This document shows positions 16,088-25,289 of a DNA stretch of 64,000 bases, one piece after another (position 1 is the first letter of the stretch; each line of letters begins with the position of its first letter). The stretch covers positions 13,273 to 77,272 of the forward strand of contig JANMTF010000195.1 in the NCBI GenBank assembly GCA_031390175.1, read 5' to 3'. This DNA comes from JAAFIP01 sp031390175 (GTDB lineage: Bacteria > Pseudomonadota > Gammaproteobacteria > Burkholderiales > Burkholderiaceae_C). Made by a program: the position numbers and the translations under genes. Below the pieces are notes generated by a model. The model saw nothing but the letters and a program-made list of their open reading frames with translations. It was not told the origin of the DNA and searched no databases.

Positions 16088-16735
16088 ATGAGATTGAGCG
16101 TTAAATTATCGTTGTGTGCCGGGCTATGGCTAGCCAGCGCGCTAGCTTGGGGGCAAATTTACACCTGTATAGATGCCAAAGGCCGCAAACTCACCTCTGA
16201 CCGCCCCATCCCAGAATGCGCTGACCGTGAGCAAAAAGAGCTCAACAACAGCGGCACCGTCAAGCGCACGGTCAAACCTGCAATGACGGCGGAAGAACAG
16301 CGTGTTTTTGACGAAAAAGAAAAGCAAGCTACCGAAGAGCGCCTGCGCCTGAACGAAGAAAAACGCAAAGACCGCGCCTTGCTCACCCGCTACCCTAGCC
16401 GTCCCAGCCATGACAAAGAGCGCTCCGACACACTGGCGCAAGTAGATGACGTGATGAAAGCGGCAACCAAACGTGTTGGCGAACTGGCGGTGCAACGCAA
16501 AGAGATCGATACCGAGCTGGAGTTTTACAAAAAGAACCCTGCCAAAATACCCCTGTCACTCAAGCGCCAAATCGAAGACAACGATGCCAGCGTGGCGGTG
16601 CAAAAACGCTTTATCGTTGACCAGGAGTCGGAGAAAAAGCGCACCAATGCACGCTTTGACGATGAACTGGTGCGGCTTAAAACGCTGTGGCTGCTTACCG
16701 CCACGCCAACAGCAACAGCGGCACCTAAAAAATAA
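16088..16735 (+). CDS. DUF4124-domain exported protein
   Basis: 215 residues from the ATG at 16088. A signal peptide (LSLCAGLWLASALAWG) is followed by the DUF4124 core QIYTCIDAKGRKLTSDRPIP; the rest is highly charged and predicted helical/coiled coil (KEKQATEERLRLNEEKRKDR). Periplasmic; function unknown, common in Betaproteobacteria as single genes. It starts 61 bp after pyrE and may be co-transcribed. A dispersed-repeat copy follows the stop. Confidence 0.85.
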   Translation: MRLSVKLSLCAGLWLASALAWGQIYTCIDAKGRKLTSDRPIPECADREQKELNNSGTVKRTVKPAMTAEEQRVFDEKEKQATEERLRLNEEKRKDRALLTRYPSRPSHDKERSDTLAQVDDVMKAATKRVGELAVQRKEIDTELEFYKKNPAKIPLSLKRQIEDNDASVAVQKRFIVDQESEKKRTNARFDDELVRLKTLWLLTATPTATAAPKK

Positions 16736-16743
16736 GCTATTTA

Positions 16744-16793
16744 GGGCTGTAGCCATTTAAAATATTGCGGGAGCAGCTATTTTATCAATAGCG
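16744..16793 (-). repeat. dispersed AGCTGCTCCCGC repeat, intergenic
   Basis: GGGCTGTAGCCATTTAAAAT, then ATTGCGGGAGCAGCTATT, then ATCAATAGCG, between the convergent DUF4124 gene and gatB. Confidence 0.75.
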
Positions 16794-16821
16794 TGTTGTA
16801 GACGACATCCGCTCTCCCGCA

Positions 16822-18390
16822 TCAGCCCAACTTGGCTTTCAATAGCGCATTGATCTGTGCCGGATTGCCTTTGCCATTGCTGGCCTTCATCACCTGTCCT
16901 ACCAAGGCGTTAAAGGCCTTGTCTTTGCCTGCACGGTACTGCGCAATGTTGTCGGCATTGGCTGCTAGCACTTCGTCGATGATGGCTTCTAACGCGCCCG
17001 TGTCGTTCATTTGCTTGAGGCCTTTGGCCTCGATGATCGCATCCACGTCTTGCGCTGCAGACATGCCAGCGGGCGTTTGCCACAGAGCATCAAACACTTG
17101 CTTGGCGGCATTGTTGGAGATGCTGTTGTCGGTAATGCGCTTGATCAATGCGCCTAGGCGCCCTGGCGAGACGGGACAGGCAGCGATGTCCAACCCATCG
17201 GCATTCAAACGCCTTGACACCTCGCCCATAGTCCAGTTGCTGGCCAGTTTGGCCTGGCCGCTGGCTTTGGTGCAGCTCTCAAAATAGGCGGCCATGGCCT
17301 TGCTTTGCGTTAACTGCGCAGCGTCGTACTCCGGCAGGCCGTAGTCGGCGACAAAGCGCGCCTCCATCGCGCGGGGCAGCTCGGTCATCTCGGCGCGCAC
17401 CCGCTCGACCCAATCGCGGCCGATCACCAGGGGCGGCAGGTCAGGGTCAGGGAAGTAGCGGTAGTCGGCAGCGTCTTCCTTGGTGCGCATGGCGCGTGTC
17501 TCACCCGTGTCGGGGTTGAACAGCACGGTGGCCTGCTGGATGGTTTTACCGTCTTCTATTTGCTCAATCTGCCAGCGCACTTCATAGTCGATAGCCTGCT
17601 GCATGAACTTGAAACTGTTGAGGTTTTTAATCTCGCGGCGCGTGCCAAACTTGTCGCCGGGCTTGCGCACCGACACGTTGGCGTCACACCTGAAGCTGCC
17701 CTCTTGCATATTGCCGTCGCAAATACCGATCCAGGTGACGATTTTGTGCAGCTCTCTGGCATAGGCGACGGCCTCAGCGCTGGAGCGCATGTCGGGCTCG
17801 GTGACTATTTCCAGTAGTGGCGTGCCTGCGCGGTTCAAGTCGATGCCGCTTTGGCCCCCGCGAGCTCCGCTTGCGGCACCTAAGGATGCGTCTTCATGCA
17901 GCGACTTGCCAGCGTCTTCTTCCAGGTGGGCGCGAACCAAGCGCACTGATTTTTTGACATCACCGAGAAAAAACTCCACCGAACCGCCCTGCACAACGGG
18001 GATCTCAAACTGGCTGATCTGGTAGCCCTTGGGCAGATCGGGGTAAAAGTAGTTTTTACGCGCAAAAATGCTGCGCGGGGCGATGTGCGCACCAATGGCG
18101 AGGCCGAACTGGATAGCACGCTCGACCGCGCCCTTGTTCATCACTGGCAGGGTGCCGGGCAAGGCCAGATCCACTGCGCACGCTTGGGTATTGGCCTCTG
18201 CCCCAAAGGCGGTGGAGGCGCGGCTGAAAATCTTGCTCTGGGTGGAGAGTTGGGAATGGGTCTCAAAGCCAATGACGACTTCGTAGCCGCGCACCAGGAG
18301 GGACGGATCGACCTGGCGGTCGTCTTTGAAATCGGTCGCAGAGGCTGTGAGGGCAGTGGTTGGCTCAGTGGTTTGGACAGGGGCGTTCAT
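16822..18390 (-). CDS. gatB: aspartyl/glutamyl-tRNA(Asn/Gln) amidotransferase subunit B
   Basis: 522 residues from the ATG at 18390 (opening MNAPVQTTEP); the frame runs further up through gatA but without family similarity. GatB activates and transamidates mischarged Glu-tRNA(Gln)/Asp-tRNA(Asn). Signatures: YEVVIGFETHSQLSTQSKIF, ICDGNMQEGSFRCDANVSVR and DYRYFPDPDLPPL; the C-terminus is the YqeY-like tail domain ending INALLKAKLG. It is the last gene of gatC-gatA-gatB; one base separates the gatA stop from the gatB start, so translation is coupled. Confidence 0.97.
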   Translation of the reverse strand: MNAPVQTTEPTTALTASATDFKDDRQVDPSLLVRGYEVVIGFETHSQLSTQSKIFSRASTAFGAEANTQACAVDLALPGTLPVMNKGAVERAIQFGLAIGAHIAPRSIFARKNYFYPDLPKGYQISQFEIPVVQGGSVEFFLGDVKKSVRLVRAHLEEDAGKSLHEDASLGAASGARGGQSGIDLNRAGTPLLEIVTEPDMRSSAEAVAYARELHKIVTWIGICDGNMQEGSFRCDANVSVRKPGDKFGTRREIKNLNSFKFMQQAIDYEVRWQIEQIEDGKTIQQATVLFNPDTGETRAMRTKEDAADYRYFPDPDLPPLVIGRDWVERVRAEMTELPRAMEARFVADYGLPEYDAAQLTQSKAMAAYFESCTKASGQAKLASNWTMGEVSRRLNADGLDIAACPVSPGRLGALIKRITDNSISNNAAKQVFDALWQTPAGMSAAQDVDAIIEAKGLKQMNDTGALEAIIDEVLAANADNIAQYRAGKDKAFNALVGQVMKASNGKGNPAQINALLKAKLG

Positions 18391-18391
18391 G

Positions 18392-19879
18392 TTAAATGCC
18401 CTCCATAAAGGTGGGTGGTTGGCGCGAGTGAAAATCAGTCGCCTGCTGCAAACGGTGCGCCATGCTGAGCAGCTTGGCTTCTGAAAAGTAGTTACCAATG
18501 AGCTGCAGACCCACCGGCATGCCGCCACCTTCTTTGGATGCAGCGAACCCGGCTGGTACGCTCATGCCAGGCAGGCCGGCCAGCGAGGCGGGCAAAGTGA
18601 AAATATCAGCCAGATAGTTGGCGACCGGGTCATCGGATTTTTCACCAATTTTCCACGCCACCGTGGGAGCCACGGGCCCTGCAATGACGTCACACAGCTT
18701 GAAGGCCTGCTGAAAATCATCGGCAATCATGCGACGGATTTTTTGCGCTTGCAGGTAGTACGCGTCGTAGTAGCCGTGGCTCAGCACGTACGCGCCGATC
18801 ATGATGCGGCGTTTGACCTCGTCGCCAAAGCCTTCAGCGCGGGTTTTTTGGTACATGTCAGCCAGGTCGGTGTAGTGCGCTGCGCGGTGGCCAAACTTCA
18901 CGCCGTCAAACCGGCTCAGGTTGGAGCTGGCCTCGGCGGGCGCGATGATGTAGTACACCGGGATGGACAGCTCGGTGCGCGGCAGGCTGATGGGCACGAG
19001 TGTGGCACCGAGTTTTTCGTATTCTTTCAAAGCGCCGTCAATGGCGGCGCGCACGTCTTGGCTCAAACCATCGCCAAAAAACTCTTTGGGGATGCCGATG
19101 CGCAGACCTGCAATGCTATCGTTTAAAGAGCGAGAATAGTCTTCTGCTGGCATGTCCAGCGAGGTCGAGTCGCGGTCCAGATCGGGGCCGCACATGGCGG
19201 TGAGGAGCAATGCGCAGTCTTCGGCGCTGCGCGCCATCGGCCCGGCTTGGTCCAGGCTGGACGCAAAGGCCACCATGCCGTAGCGCGAGGCGCGGCCATA
19301 GGTGGGCTTGATGCCCGTGATGCCGCAAAACGCAGCGGGTTGACGGATCGAGCCCCCCGTGTCGGTGCCGGTAGCCGCCGCGCACAGGCCTGCTGCCACG
19401 GCTGCTGCGCTGCCGCCCGAGGAGCCACCGGGGATGCGTGAGGTATCCCATGGGTTGCGCACGTTGTGGTACGCAGAGTTTTCATTGCCAGAACCCATCG
19501 CAAACTCGTCGCAATTGAGCTTGCCCAGAGTGACCACGCCTTCCGATGCTAATTGACTGACCACCGTGCTATCGAAGGGTGAGCGATAACCGCTGAGCAT
19601 CTTGGAGCCTGCGGTGGTGGCGAAGTCTTTGGTGGCAAAAATATCCTTGTGCGCAATCGGTACGCCCAGCAGGGGCGATGTTTGGCCAGCAGCCAGGCGG
19701 GCATCAGCCGCGCGGGCTTGTGCCAAAGTCGCGTCTTCGTCCACGGCTAAAAATGCGCCCAAAGCGCTGTGCGCCTGGATGCGCACCAGGTAGTGCTGCG
19801 CTGCCTCGACAGCGGAGATTTTTTTAGCGGCCAGGTCTTTGGCTAAAGCGGCCACGCTGAGGGTGTGTAGTGCGGTCAT
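18392..19879 (-). CDS. gatA: aspartyl/glutamyl-tRNA amidotransferase subunit A
   Basis: 495 residues. Amidase that releases ammonia from glutamine for GatB. The amidase signature is complete: catalytic Lys in IAHKDIFATKD (about residue 75), the GGSSGGSAAAVAAG loop (about 149-162) with cis-Ser, and GTDTGGSIRQPAAFCG with the Ser nucleophile (about 172-187). Normal length. Ten bases downstream of gatC and one base from gatB. Confidence 0.97.
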   Translation of the reverse strand: MTALHTLSVAALAKDLAAKKISAVEAAQHYLVRIQAHSALGAFLAVDEDATLAQARAADARLAAGQTSPLLGVPIAHKDIFATKDFATTAGSKMLSGYRSPFDSTVVSQLASEGVVTLGKLNCDEFAMGSGNENSAYHNVRNPWDTSRIPGGSSGGSAAAVAAGLCAAATGTDTGGSIRQPAAFCGITGIKPTYGRASRYGMVAFASSLDQAGPMARSAEDCALLLTAMCGPDLDRDSTSLDMPAEDYSRSLNDSIAGLRIGIPKEFFGDGLSQDVRAAIDGALKEYEKLGATLVPISLPRTELSIPVYYIIAPAEASSNLSRFDGVKFGHRAAHYTDLADMYQKTRAEGFGDEVKRRIMIGAYVLSHGYYDAYYLQAQKIRRMIADDFQQAFKLCDVIAGPVAPTVAWKIGEKSDDPVANYLADIFTLPASLAGLPGMSVPAGFAASKEGGGMPVGLQLIGNYFSEAKLLSMAHRLQQATDFHSRQPPTFMEGI

Positions 19880-19888
19880 GGCGGCTCT

Positions 19889-20188
19889 TTACTCGATCAC
19901 CTTGGGCACCAAAAACAGCCCGCGCTCTACCGACGGGGCGCTTTTTTGGTTGGCTTCGCGCTGGTTCGGCTCGCTGGCGATGTCCTCGCGCAGGCGCAGG
20001 GCCATCTCTTGGATGGCGGCCACTGGGTGAGCCAGAGGCACGATACCCTTGGTATCCACCGCCCGCATTTGCTCCACGATATTAAAAAAACCATTGATTT
20101 GGCCCAGCATGCGCTGGGATTCTTCGGGCTTGAGCTCTAGCCGCGCCAAGTGGGCGATGCGGTCAATGTCTTGCGAATTCAGGGACAT
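19889..20188 (-). CDS. gatC: aspartyl/glutamyl-tRNA amidotransferase subunit C
   Basis: 99 residues from the ATG at 20188 (MSLNSQDIDRIAHLARLEL). Small helical subunit that wraps and stabilises GatA-GatB. Typical pattern HLARLEL then ILE-like NIVEQMRAVDTKGI and PLAHP, then RLREDIASE. First gene of the gatCAB operon, divergent from mreB with 268 bp between. Confidence 0.95.
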   Translation of the reverse strand: MSLNSQDIDRIAHLARLELKPEESQRMLGQINGFFNIVEQMRAVDTKGIVPLAHPVAAIQEMALRLREDIASEPNQREANQKSAPSVERGLFLVPKVIE

Positions 20189-20349
20189 AGGTGTGGGCAG
20201 CGTGGTAAAAATTAGCCGGTACGGCTGTGGTCTGGGCTGGCAGGGCTTTGTAAGCTGGTGTTTCTGCATCAAAAATATGAGCAAAAACAACAGCCTCAAC
20301 CAAGTTATGCACAGGGGATGCGGTATTATCCAACCTTTGGTGTATGGGC

Positions 20350-20390
20350 CCTAAATCAGGGGTAAATTGCATCAAAAAAACTGATTTAGG
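20350..20390. promoter_or_regulatory. inverted repeat CCTAAATCAG-N21-CTGATTTAGG in the gatC/mreB interval
   Basis: Perfect 10 bp arms at 20350-20359 and 20381-20390, spaced by 21 bases. Lies 66 bp before the mreB start in the divergent promoter region; could be an operator or a leader hairpin of the mreB transcript. Confidence 0.4.
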
Positions 20391-20456
20391 ACTATTTTAG
20401 ACAGAAGTACAGCGGTGTGTGACCTTGGCGTGCACCATCCTGGAGAGGATTAGAAG

Positions 20457-21500
20457 ATGTTTGCAGCGTTCCGTCGGTACTTTTCCACCGACTTGGCAAT
20501 TGACTTGGGTACCGCCAACACCCTGATTTTTGTGCGCGACAAAGGCATCGTGCTGGACGAGCCGTCGGTGGTGGCCATCCGCCACGAAGGCGGCCCGCAA
20601 GGCAAAAAAACCATCCAGGCTGTAGGCAAAGAGGCCAAGGCCATGCTGGGCAAGGTACCGGGCAACATTGAGGCCATCCGCCCCATGAAAGACGGCGTGA
20701 TCGCCGACTTTACCGTCACCGAGCAGATGCTCAAGCAATTTATCAAAATGGTGCACCCGCGCTCGATGATGAGGCCCAGCCCGCGCATCATCATCTGCGT
20801 GCCCTGCGGCTCTACCCAGGTAGAGCGCCGCGCCATCCGCGAAAGCGCCCTGGGCGCTGGTGCCAGCGAGGTGTATTTGATCGAAGAACCCATGGCAGCG
20901 GCCATCGGCGCTGGACTGCCCGTCAGCGAGGCCAGCGGCTCGATGGTGGTAGACATTGGCGGCGGTACCACCGAGGTGGGCGTTATTTCCCTGGGCGGCA
21001 TGGTCTACAAAGGCTCGGTGCGCGTGGGTGGCGACAAGTTTGACGAAGCCATCATCAACTACATTCGCCGCAACTACGGCATGCTGATCGGTGAGCCGAC
21101 TGCAGAAGCCATCAAAAAACAGATTGGCTCAGCCTTCCCGGGCAGCGAAGTCAAGGAAATGGAAGTCAAGGGCCGCAACCTGTCCGAGGGCGTGCCGCGC
21201 AGCTTTACCATCTCCAGCAACGAGATTCTGGAAGCATTGACCGACCCGCTGAACAACATTGTGAGCGCCGTGAAAAACGCGCTGGAGCAAACCCCGCCCG
21301 AGCTGGGTGCTGACATTGCCGAGCGCGGCATGATGCTGACCGGCGGCGGGGCCCTGCTGCGCGACTTGGACCGTTTGCTGGCTGAAGAAACCGGTTTGCC
21401 CGTGCTGGTGGCTGAAGATCCGCTGACCTGCGTGGTGCGCGGCTGCGGCATTGCCCTGGAGCGCATGGAGCGCCTGGGCTCAATCTTCACGTCGGAATAA
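20457..21500 (+). CDS. mreB: rod shape-determining protein MreB
   Basis: 347 residues; bacterial actin that assembles under the membrane and directs lateral wall synthesis. Visible actin motifs: DLAIDLGTANTLIF (residues 10-23), phosphate-2 VVDIGGGTTEVGV (about 162-174) and the adenosine site MLTGGGALLRDL (about 285-296). Ribosome site GAGAGGA precedes the ATG. First gene of the mreB-mreC-mreD-mrdA cluster. Confidence 0.98.
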   Translation: MFAAFRRYFSTDLAIDLGTANTLIFVRDKGIVLDEPSVVAIRHEGGPQGKKTIQAVGKEAKAMLGKVPGNIEAIRPMKDGVIADFTVTEQMLKQFIKMVHPRSMMRPSPRIIICVPCGSTQVERRAIRESALGAGASEVYLIEEPMAAAIGAGLPVSEASGSMVVDIGGGTTEVGVISLGGMVYKGSVRVGGDKFDEAIINYIRRNYGMLIGEPTAEAIKKQIGSAFPGSEVKEMEVKGRNLSEGVPRSFTISSNEILEALTDPLNNIVSAVKNALEQTPPELGADIAERGMMLTGGGALLRDLDRLLAEETGLPVLVAEDPLTCVVRGCGIALERMERLGSIFTSE

Positions 21501-21518
21501 CTCTACGGAATAGCCGCC

Positions 21519-22439
21519 GTGCCACTAGGCACCCTTGACCGCACCCCTCCACCCTTCTTTAAGCAGGGGCACTCAGCGCTGTCCAAGCTGATGTTTTTCA
21601 GCGCATTGGCGGTGTTTTTAATGGTGGCCGACACGCGTTTTAAAATTACACAACCACTGCGTGCGACCGTAGCCACTGTGCTTTTTCCCCTGCAATGGTT
21701 GGCCATGCGCCCAGTGCTGATGGTGCAAAGTGGTGCTGGTTACTTTGAGTCATTGCAAGACGCGCAGGTTTCCCAAGAGGATGCCCGTAAAAAATTGGCT
21801 CTGCAGGCGCAGCGTGCGGCCCAAGTTGAGCAACTATCGCTGGAAAACGCACGGCTGCGTAAACTACTGACATTGCGCGATCAAATCACTACGCCGTCAC
21901 AAGCCGCGCAGGTGCTTTATGACGCAGCTGACCCCTACACCCGCCGCGTCATCATTGACAAAGGTTTGGCCCAGAGCATCAAGCCTGGGTCTCCGGTGAT
22001 CGACGAGTCTGGCGTACTGGGGCAGGTGACGCGGGTACATCCCTTGGTCAGCGAAGTGACCTTGGTGATAGACCGTGAGCAGGCTATTCCTGTGCTCAAC
22101 ACCCGCACTGGCGCGCGCAGCGTCGCCTATGGTGACCCTATCACGCAGGGGGGCAGTTTAGAGTTACGCTTTATGGCGGGCAATGCAGACGTGCAGCAAG
22201 GCGATATTCTGGCCACCAGCGGGGTAGACGGCGTGTACCCTGCTGGCCTGTCGGTGGCGCGCATAGACAAAATTGAGCGCCGCGCAGACTCTGCCTTTGC
22301 CCGCATCTACTGCCAACCCTTGTCACTTATCCACAGCACCAAACACGTCATGGTACTTGACCCAGTTTCGGCTCAAATACCAGATAAACCGCGCCCAGAT
22401 GTTGCGCCAGTAGCTTCTAAAAAAGGAGCTAACAAATGA
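21519..22439 (+). CDS. mreC: rod shape-determining protein MreC
   Basis: 306 residues with a GTG start at 21519 (18 bp after mreB). A membrane anchor near residues 22-42 is followed by a coiled coil (about 75-110, QRAAQVEQLSLENARLRKLL) and the periplasmic beta-domain (DPYTRRVIIDKGL, then PVIDESGVLGQV, then DGVYPAGLSVARI). It links MreB to the elongation penicillin-binding proteins. The stop overlaps the mreD start in ATGATCATG, indicating coupling. Confidence 0.96.
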   Translation: MPLGTLDRTPPPFFKQGHSALSKLMFFSALAVFLMVADTRFKITQPLRATVATVLFPLQWLAMRPVLMVQSGAGYFESLQDAQVSQEDARKKLALQAQRAAQVEQLSLENARLRKLLTLRDQITTPSQAAQVLYDAADPYTRRVIIDKGLAQSIKPGSPVIDESGVLGQVTRVHPLVSEVTLVIDREQAIPVLNTRTGARSVAYGDPITQGGSLELRFMAGNADVQQGDILATSGVDGVYPAGLSVARIDKIERRADSAFARIYCQPLSLIHSTKHVMVLDPVSAQIPDKPRPDVAPVASKKGANK

Positions 22440-22963
22440 TCATGCCTATTGGCCAGCAGTTGCTGTTGCCGGCCAACCCATTGTTCATTTGGGGCAGCTT
22501 GCTGGTAGCCATGCTGCTTAACTTTGTGATGGCAACCTCATTGGGCCGCGTGGCTTGGACGCCTGATATTTTGGCGCTGGTTTTGGTGTTTTGGACCGTG
22601 CACCAACCACTGCGTATTGGCATTGGCGTGGCCTTCGTTTTTGGTGTGTGCATGGATGTGCAGCAGGCAGCGCTGCTGGGCCAGCATGCGTGGAGCTATG
22701 CGGCCATGTGCTTTGGCGCCATTGCGATGCACCGCCGCTTGCTTTGGTTCAGCGTGCCATCGCAGGCGCTGCAGGTACTGCCGTTGTTCGTGGCTGCGCA
22801 CGCCTTGCAACTGGCGGTGCGCATGCTGGGTGGTGGTGTTTTTCCTGGGCTTTCATTGTTCCTCGCACCTGCATTGGAGGCTTTGCTTTGGCCGCTGGTA
22901 TCGATCATCTTGCTCGCCCCCCAGCGCCGCGCGCCGGACCGTGATGCCAATAGACCACTATAG
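22436..22963 (+). CDS. mreD: rod shape-determining protein MreD
   Basis: 175 residues, mostly membrane helices (five to six). Typical MreD pattern: hydrophobic start, then PDILALVLVFWTVHQPLRIG and GVCMDVQQAALLGQHA. Its start overlaps the mreC stop by four bases. Integral inner-membrane part of the elongasome. The space before mrdA holds a tandem repeat. Confidence 0.94.
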   Translation: MIMPIGQQLLLPANPLFIWGSLLVAMLLNFVMATSLGRVAWTPDILALVLVFWTVHQPLRIGIGVAFVFGVCMDVQQAALLGQHAWSYAAMCFGAIAMHRRLLWFSVPSQALQVLPLFVAAHALQLAVRMLGGGVFPGLSLFLAPALEALLWPLVSIILLAPQRRAPDRDANRPL

Positions 22964-22986
22964 TATGGCACTGCGGTGTATGGCCT

Positions 22987-23155
22987 CCACGCTTGTCACT
23001 GCGTGTACTGCGCTGCCCCCCCGAGGGGGCTCTCCTTGCTTGGGGCGGCCCGGCGCTGCGTCGCCATGACCCCCACGCTTGTCACTGCGTGTACTGCGCT
23101 GCCCCCCGCGGGGGCTCTCCTTGCTTGGGGCGGCCCGGCGCTGCGTCGTTATGAC
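22987..23155 (+). repeat. tandem pair of 86 bp GC-rich repeats before mrdA
   Basis: Two head-to-tail copies at 22987-23070 and 23073-23155 beginning CCACGCTTGTCACTGCGTGT and ending CCCGGCGCTGCGTCG then ATGAC. Each holds a GCCCCCC-GGGGGC stem. The mrdA ATG falls at the end of copy 2, and copy 1 ends in the same ATGAC. A related copy is embedded in topB (28376-28460). The sequence resembles intergenic repeats widespread in Comamonadaceae. Confidence 0.75.
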
Positions 23156-25199
23156 TGAACTGCGCAACGTTGAAGCTGAGCTGGTGAGGTTTCGCCGGCG
23201 GGTGCTGATTGCCAGCATTGGGGTGTTGGTGGCGTTTACTTTGTTGACCTCGCGATTGGTATGGCTGCAAGTGTTTCGCCATGAAGATTTGGACGAGCAA
23301 GCGGAGAGTAACCGTACCGCTGTGGTTCCCATCGTGCCGAATCGGGGCTTGATTCTGGACCGCAACGGTTTGGTGCTGGCCACTAATTACTCGGCCTACA
23401 CACTAGAGATCACGCCCTCTAAAGTGAGCAGTCTGGAAGACACGTTTGAACAGCTTAACGCGTTGGTGGAGATCACGCCGCGCGATCGCAAGCGGTTTAA
23501 AAAGTTGATGGACGAATCCAAAAGTTTCGAGTCTTTGCCGATCCGTACACGGTTGACGGACGAAGAGGTTGCCAAGTTTGCTGCGCAGCGTTTTCGCTTT
23601 ACCGGCGTGGATATCAAGGCGCGTTTGTTCCGCAACTACCCCTATGGCGAGCTAGCCAGCCACGTGGTGGGCTATATTGGGCGTATCAACCAGAAAGAAA
23701 AAGAAACCATTGACGATTGGCCTGAAGAACAACAGGTAAATTACAAAGGCACCGACTATATTGGCAAGCTGGGCGTAGAGCAGAGCTTTGAGAGCCAATT
23801 GCATGGCATCACAGGCGTTGAAGAGATGGAAACCTCGGCCGGTGGACGCGCGGTACGCAGGCTGGCCAGTACGCCCGCTTCTCCGGGCAGCACGGTGCAG
23901 TTATCGATCGATATCAAGCTGCAAAAATTGATCGAAGACATGTTTGGCGAGCGGCGCGGTGCTTTGGTTGCGATTGACCCACGTAACGGCGAAGTGCTGG
24001 CTTTTGTGAGCAAGCCAACTTTTGACCCGAACCTGTTTGTCGAGGGCATCGACGTTGAAAACTGGGCCTTGCTCAATGAATCCATTGATAAACCGCTGCT
24101 GAACCGGGCATTACGCGGCACCTACCCGCCAGGTTCCACCTACAAACCCTTCATGGCCATGGCGGCACTGGAAAACGGCAAACGCACAGCCAGCACTGTC
24201 ATCAACGACGCAGGTTCATGGACTTTCGCAGGCCATACCTTTCGTAGCCACGGCGACGGCGGTCTGGGCGCGGTAGACATGTACCGCAGCATCGTCAAAT
24301 CCAGCAACGTGTACTACTACTCTTTGGCCAACGAGCTGGGTGTGGACGCCATGCACGACTTTATGAAACCACTGGGTTTTGGACAGATCACCGGCATTGA
24401 CATTAACGGGGAAGTACGTGGTGTACTTCCCAGCACCGACTGGAAGCGCAACTACTACAAGCGCAGCGAGCAAAAAAAATGGTATGCGGGTGAGACTATC
24501 TCCCTGGGAATCGGGCAGGGCTATAACGCCTTCACTATGCTCCAATTAGCGCAGGCAACGGCAGTGTTAGCCAACGCCGGCGTGAAACACAAACCCCGGG
24601 TGGTGATTGCCACCCAAGATGCGATGGCGCGCGAACGCGTACCCGTGCCGGCCCAGCCGCCCATTGACCTGGGGTACAAGAGTGAGAACGTGGCCGTGGT
24701 GCACCGAGCGCTGGCGGGGGTGACCACAGAGGGCACTTCGGCCCGCGTGTTTGCGGGTGCTGGCTACACCAGCGGCGGTAAAACCGGCACCGCCCAGGCC
24801 GTGGGTATAGGCCAAAGAGAAAGATACGATGCCCGCAAAATGGAAGAGCACCAACGCGATCATGCTCTGTACATGGCATTTGCACCCGCCGAGGCACCGC
24901 GCATAGCCATCGCGGTGATTGTAGAAAACGCCGGTTTTGGTGCTGAGCACGCCGCCCCCATTGCGCGGCGTGCTTTTGATTATTGGTTGCTAGGCCAATA
25001 CCCCAACGAGCAAGACATGGCCGCAGTGCAAAAGGGCCAAGCGGCAGCCCCTATTGGCAAGCCGCGTCTTGCCAGTGAGCTGCCTTGGCCACCAGCCGGC
25101 GTCCACTTGACCAGCCCTAGTGCGGTAGGTACGGCCGGTGGAGCCAGTGCCAGCGCCATCACCAACACCAAGGGGGTAACGGCCAAAACAACACCATAG
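23151..25199 (+). CDS. mrdA: penicillin-binding protein 2
   Basis: 682 residues from the ATG at 23151. Peptidoglycan transpeptidase of the elongasome. One N-terminal membrane anchor (about 18-40), a dimerisation domain with VVPIVPNRGLILDRNG, and the transpeptidase domain with SXXK (PPGSTYKPF, about 327-335), SXN (KSSNVYYYS) and KTG (SGGKTGTAQ). A Pro/Ala-rich tail follows. No ribosome site is evident at the repeat-derived start; an upstream frame that ends TGA just inside ATGACTGA may couple translation. Usually rodA follows; here a GGDEF-like gene does. Confidence 0.96.
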   Translation: MTELRNVEAELVRFRRRVLIASIGVLVAFTLLTSRLVWLQVFRHEDLDEQAESNRTAVVPIVPNRGLILDRNGLVLATNYSAYTLEITPSKVSSLEDTFEQLNALVEITPRDRKRFKKLMDESKSFESLPIRTRLTDEEVAKFAAQRFRFTGVDIKARLFRNYPYGELASHVVGYIGRINQKEKETIDDWPEEQQVNYKGTDYIGKLGVEQSFESQLHGITGVEEMETSAGGRAVRRLASTPASPGSTVQLSIDIKLQKLIEDMFGERRGALVAIDPRNGEVLAFVSKPTFDPNLFVEGIDVENWALLNESIDKPLLNRALRGTYPPGSTYKPFMAMAALENGKRTASTVINDAGSWTFAGHTFRSHGDGGLGAVDMYRSIVKSSNVYYYSLANELGVDAMHDFMKPLGFGQITGIDINGEVRGVLPSTDWKRNYYKRSEQKKWYAGETISLGIGQGYNAFTMLQLAQATAVLANAGVKHKPRVVIATQDAMARERVPVPAQPPIDLGYKSENVAVVHRALAGVTTEGTSARVFAGAGYTSGGKTGTAQAVGIGQRERYDARKMEEHQRDHALYMAFAPAEAPRIAIAVIVENAGFGAEHAAPIARRAFDYWLLGQYPNEQDMAAVQKGQAAAPIGKPRLASELPWPPAGVHLTSPSAVGTAGGASASAITNTKGVTAKTTP

Positions 25200-25289
25200 C
25201 CAATTACTTGGCAAACTTGGCATTCGAGTAGGCGTACAGACTACAAGGTGTATTAAACTTCGATTTTTGCTAGGAATGCATCCTCTCCC

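Noticed and set aside
23001..23150. CRISPR-like tandem repeats before mrdA
   Set aside because: Only two copies, 86 bp each, without spacers; a related copy lies in topB, so it is a dispersed repeat.
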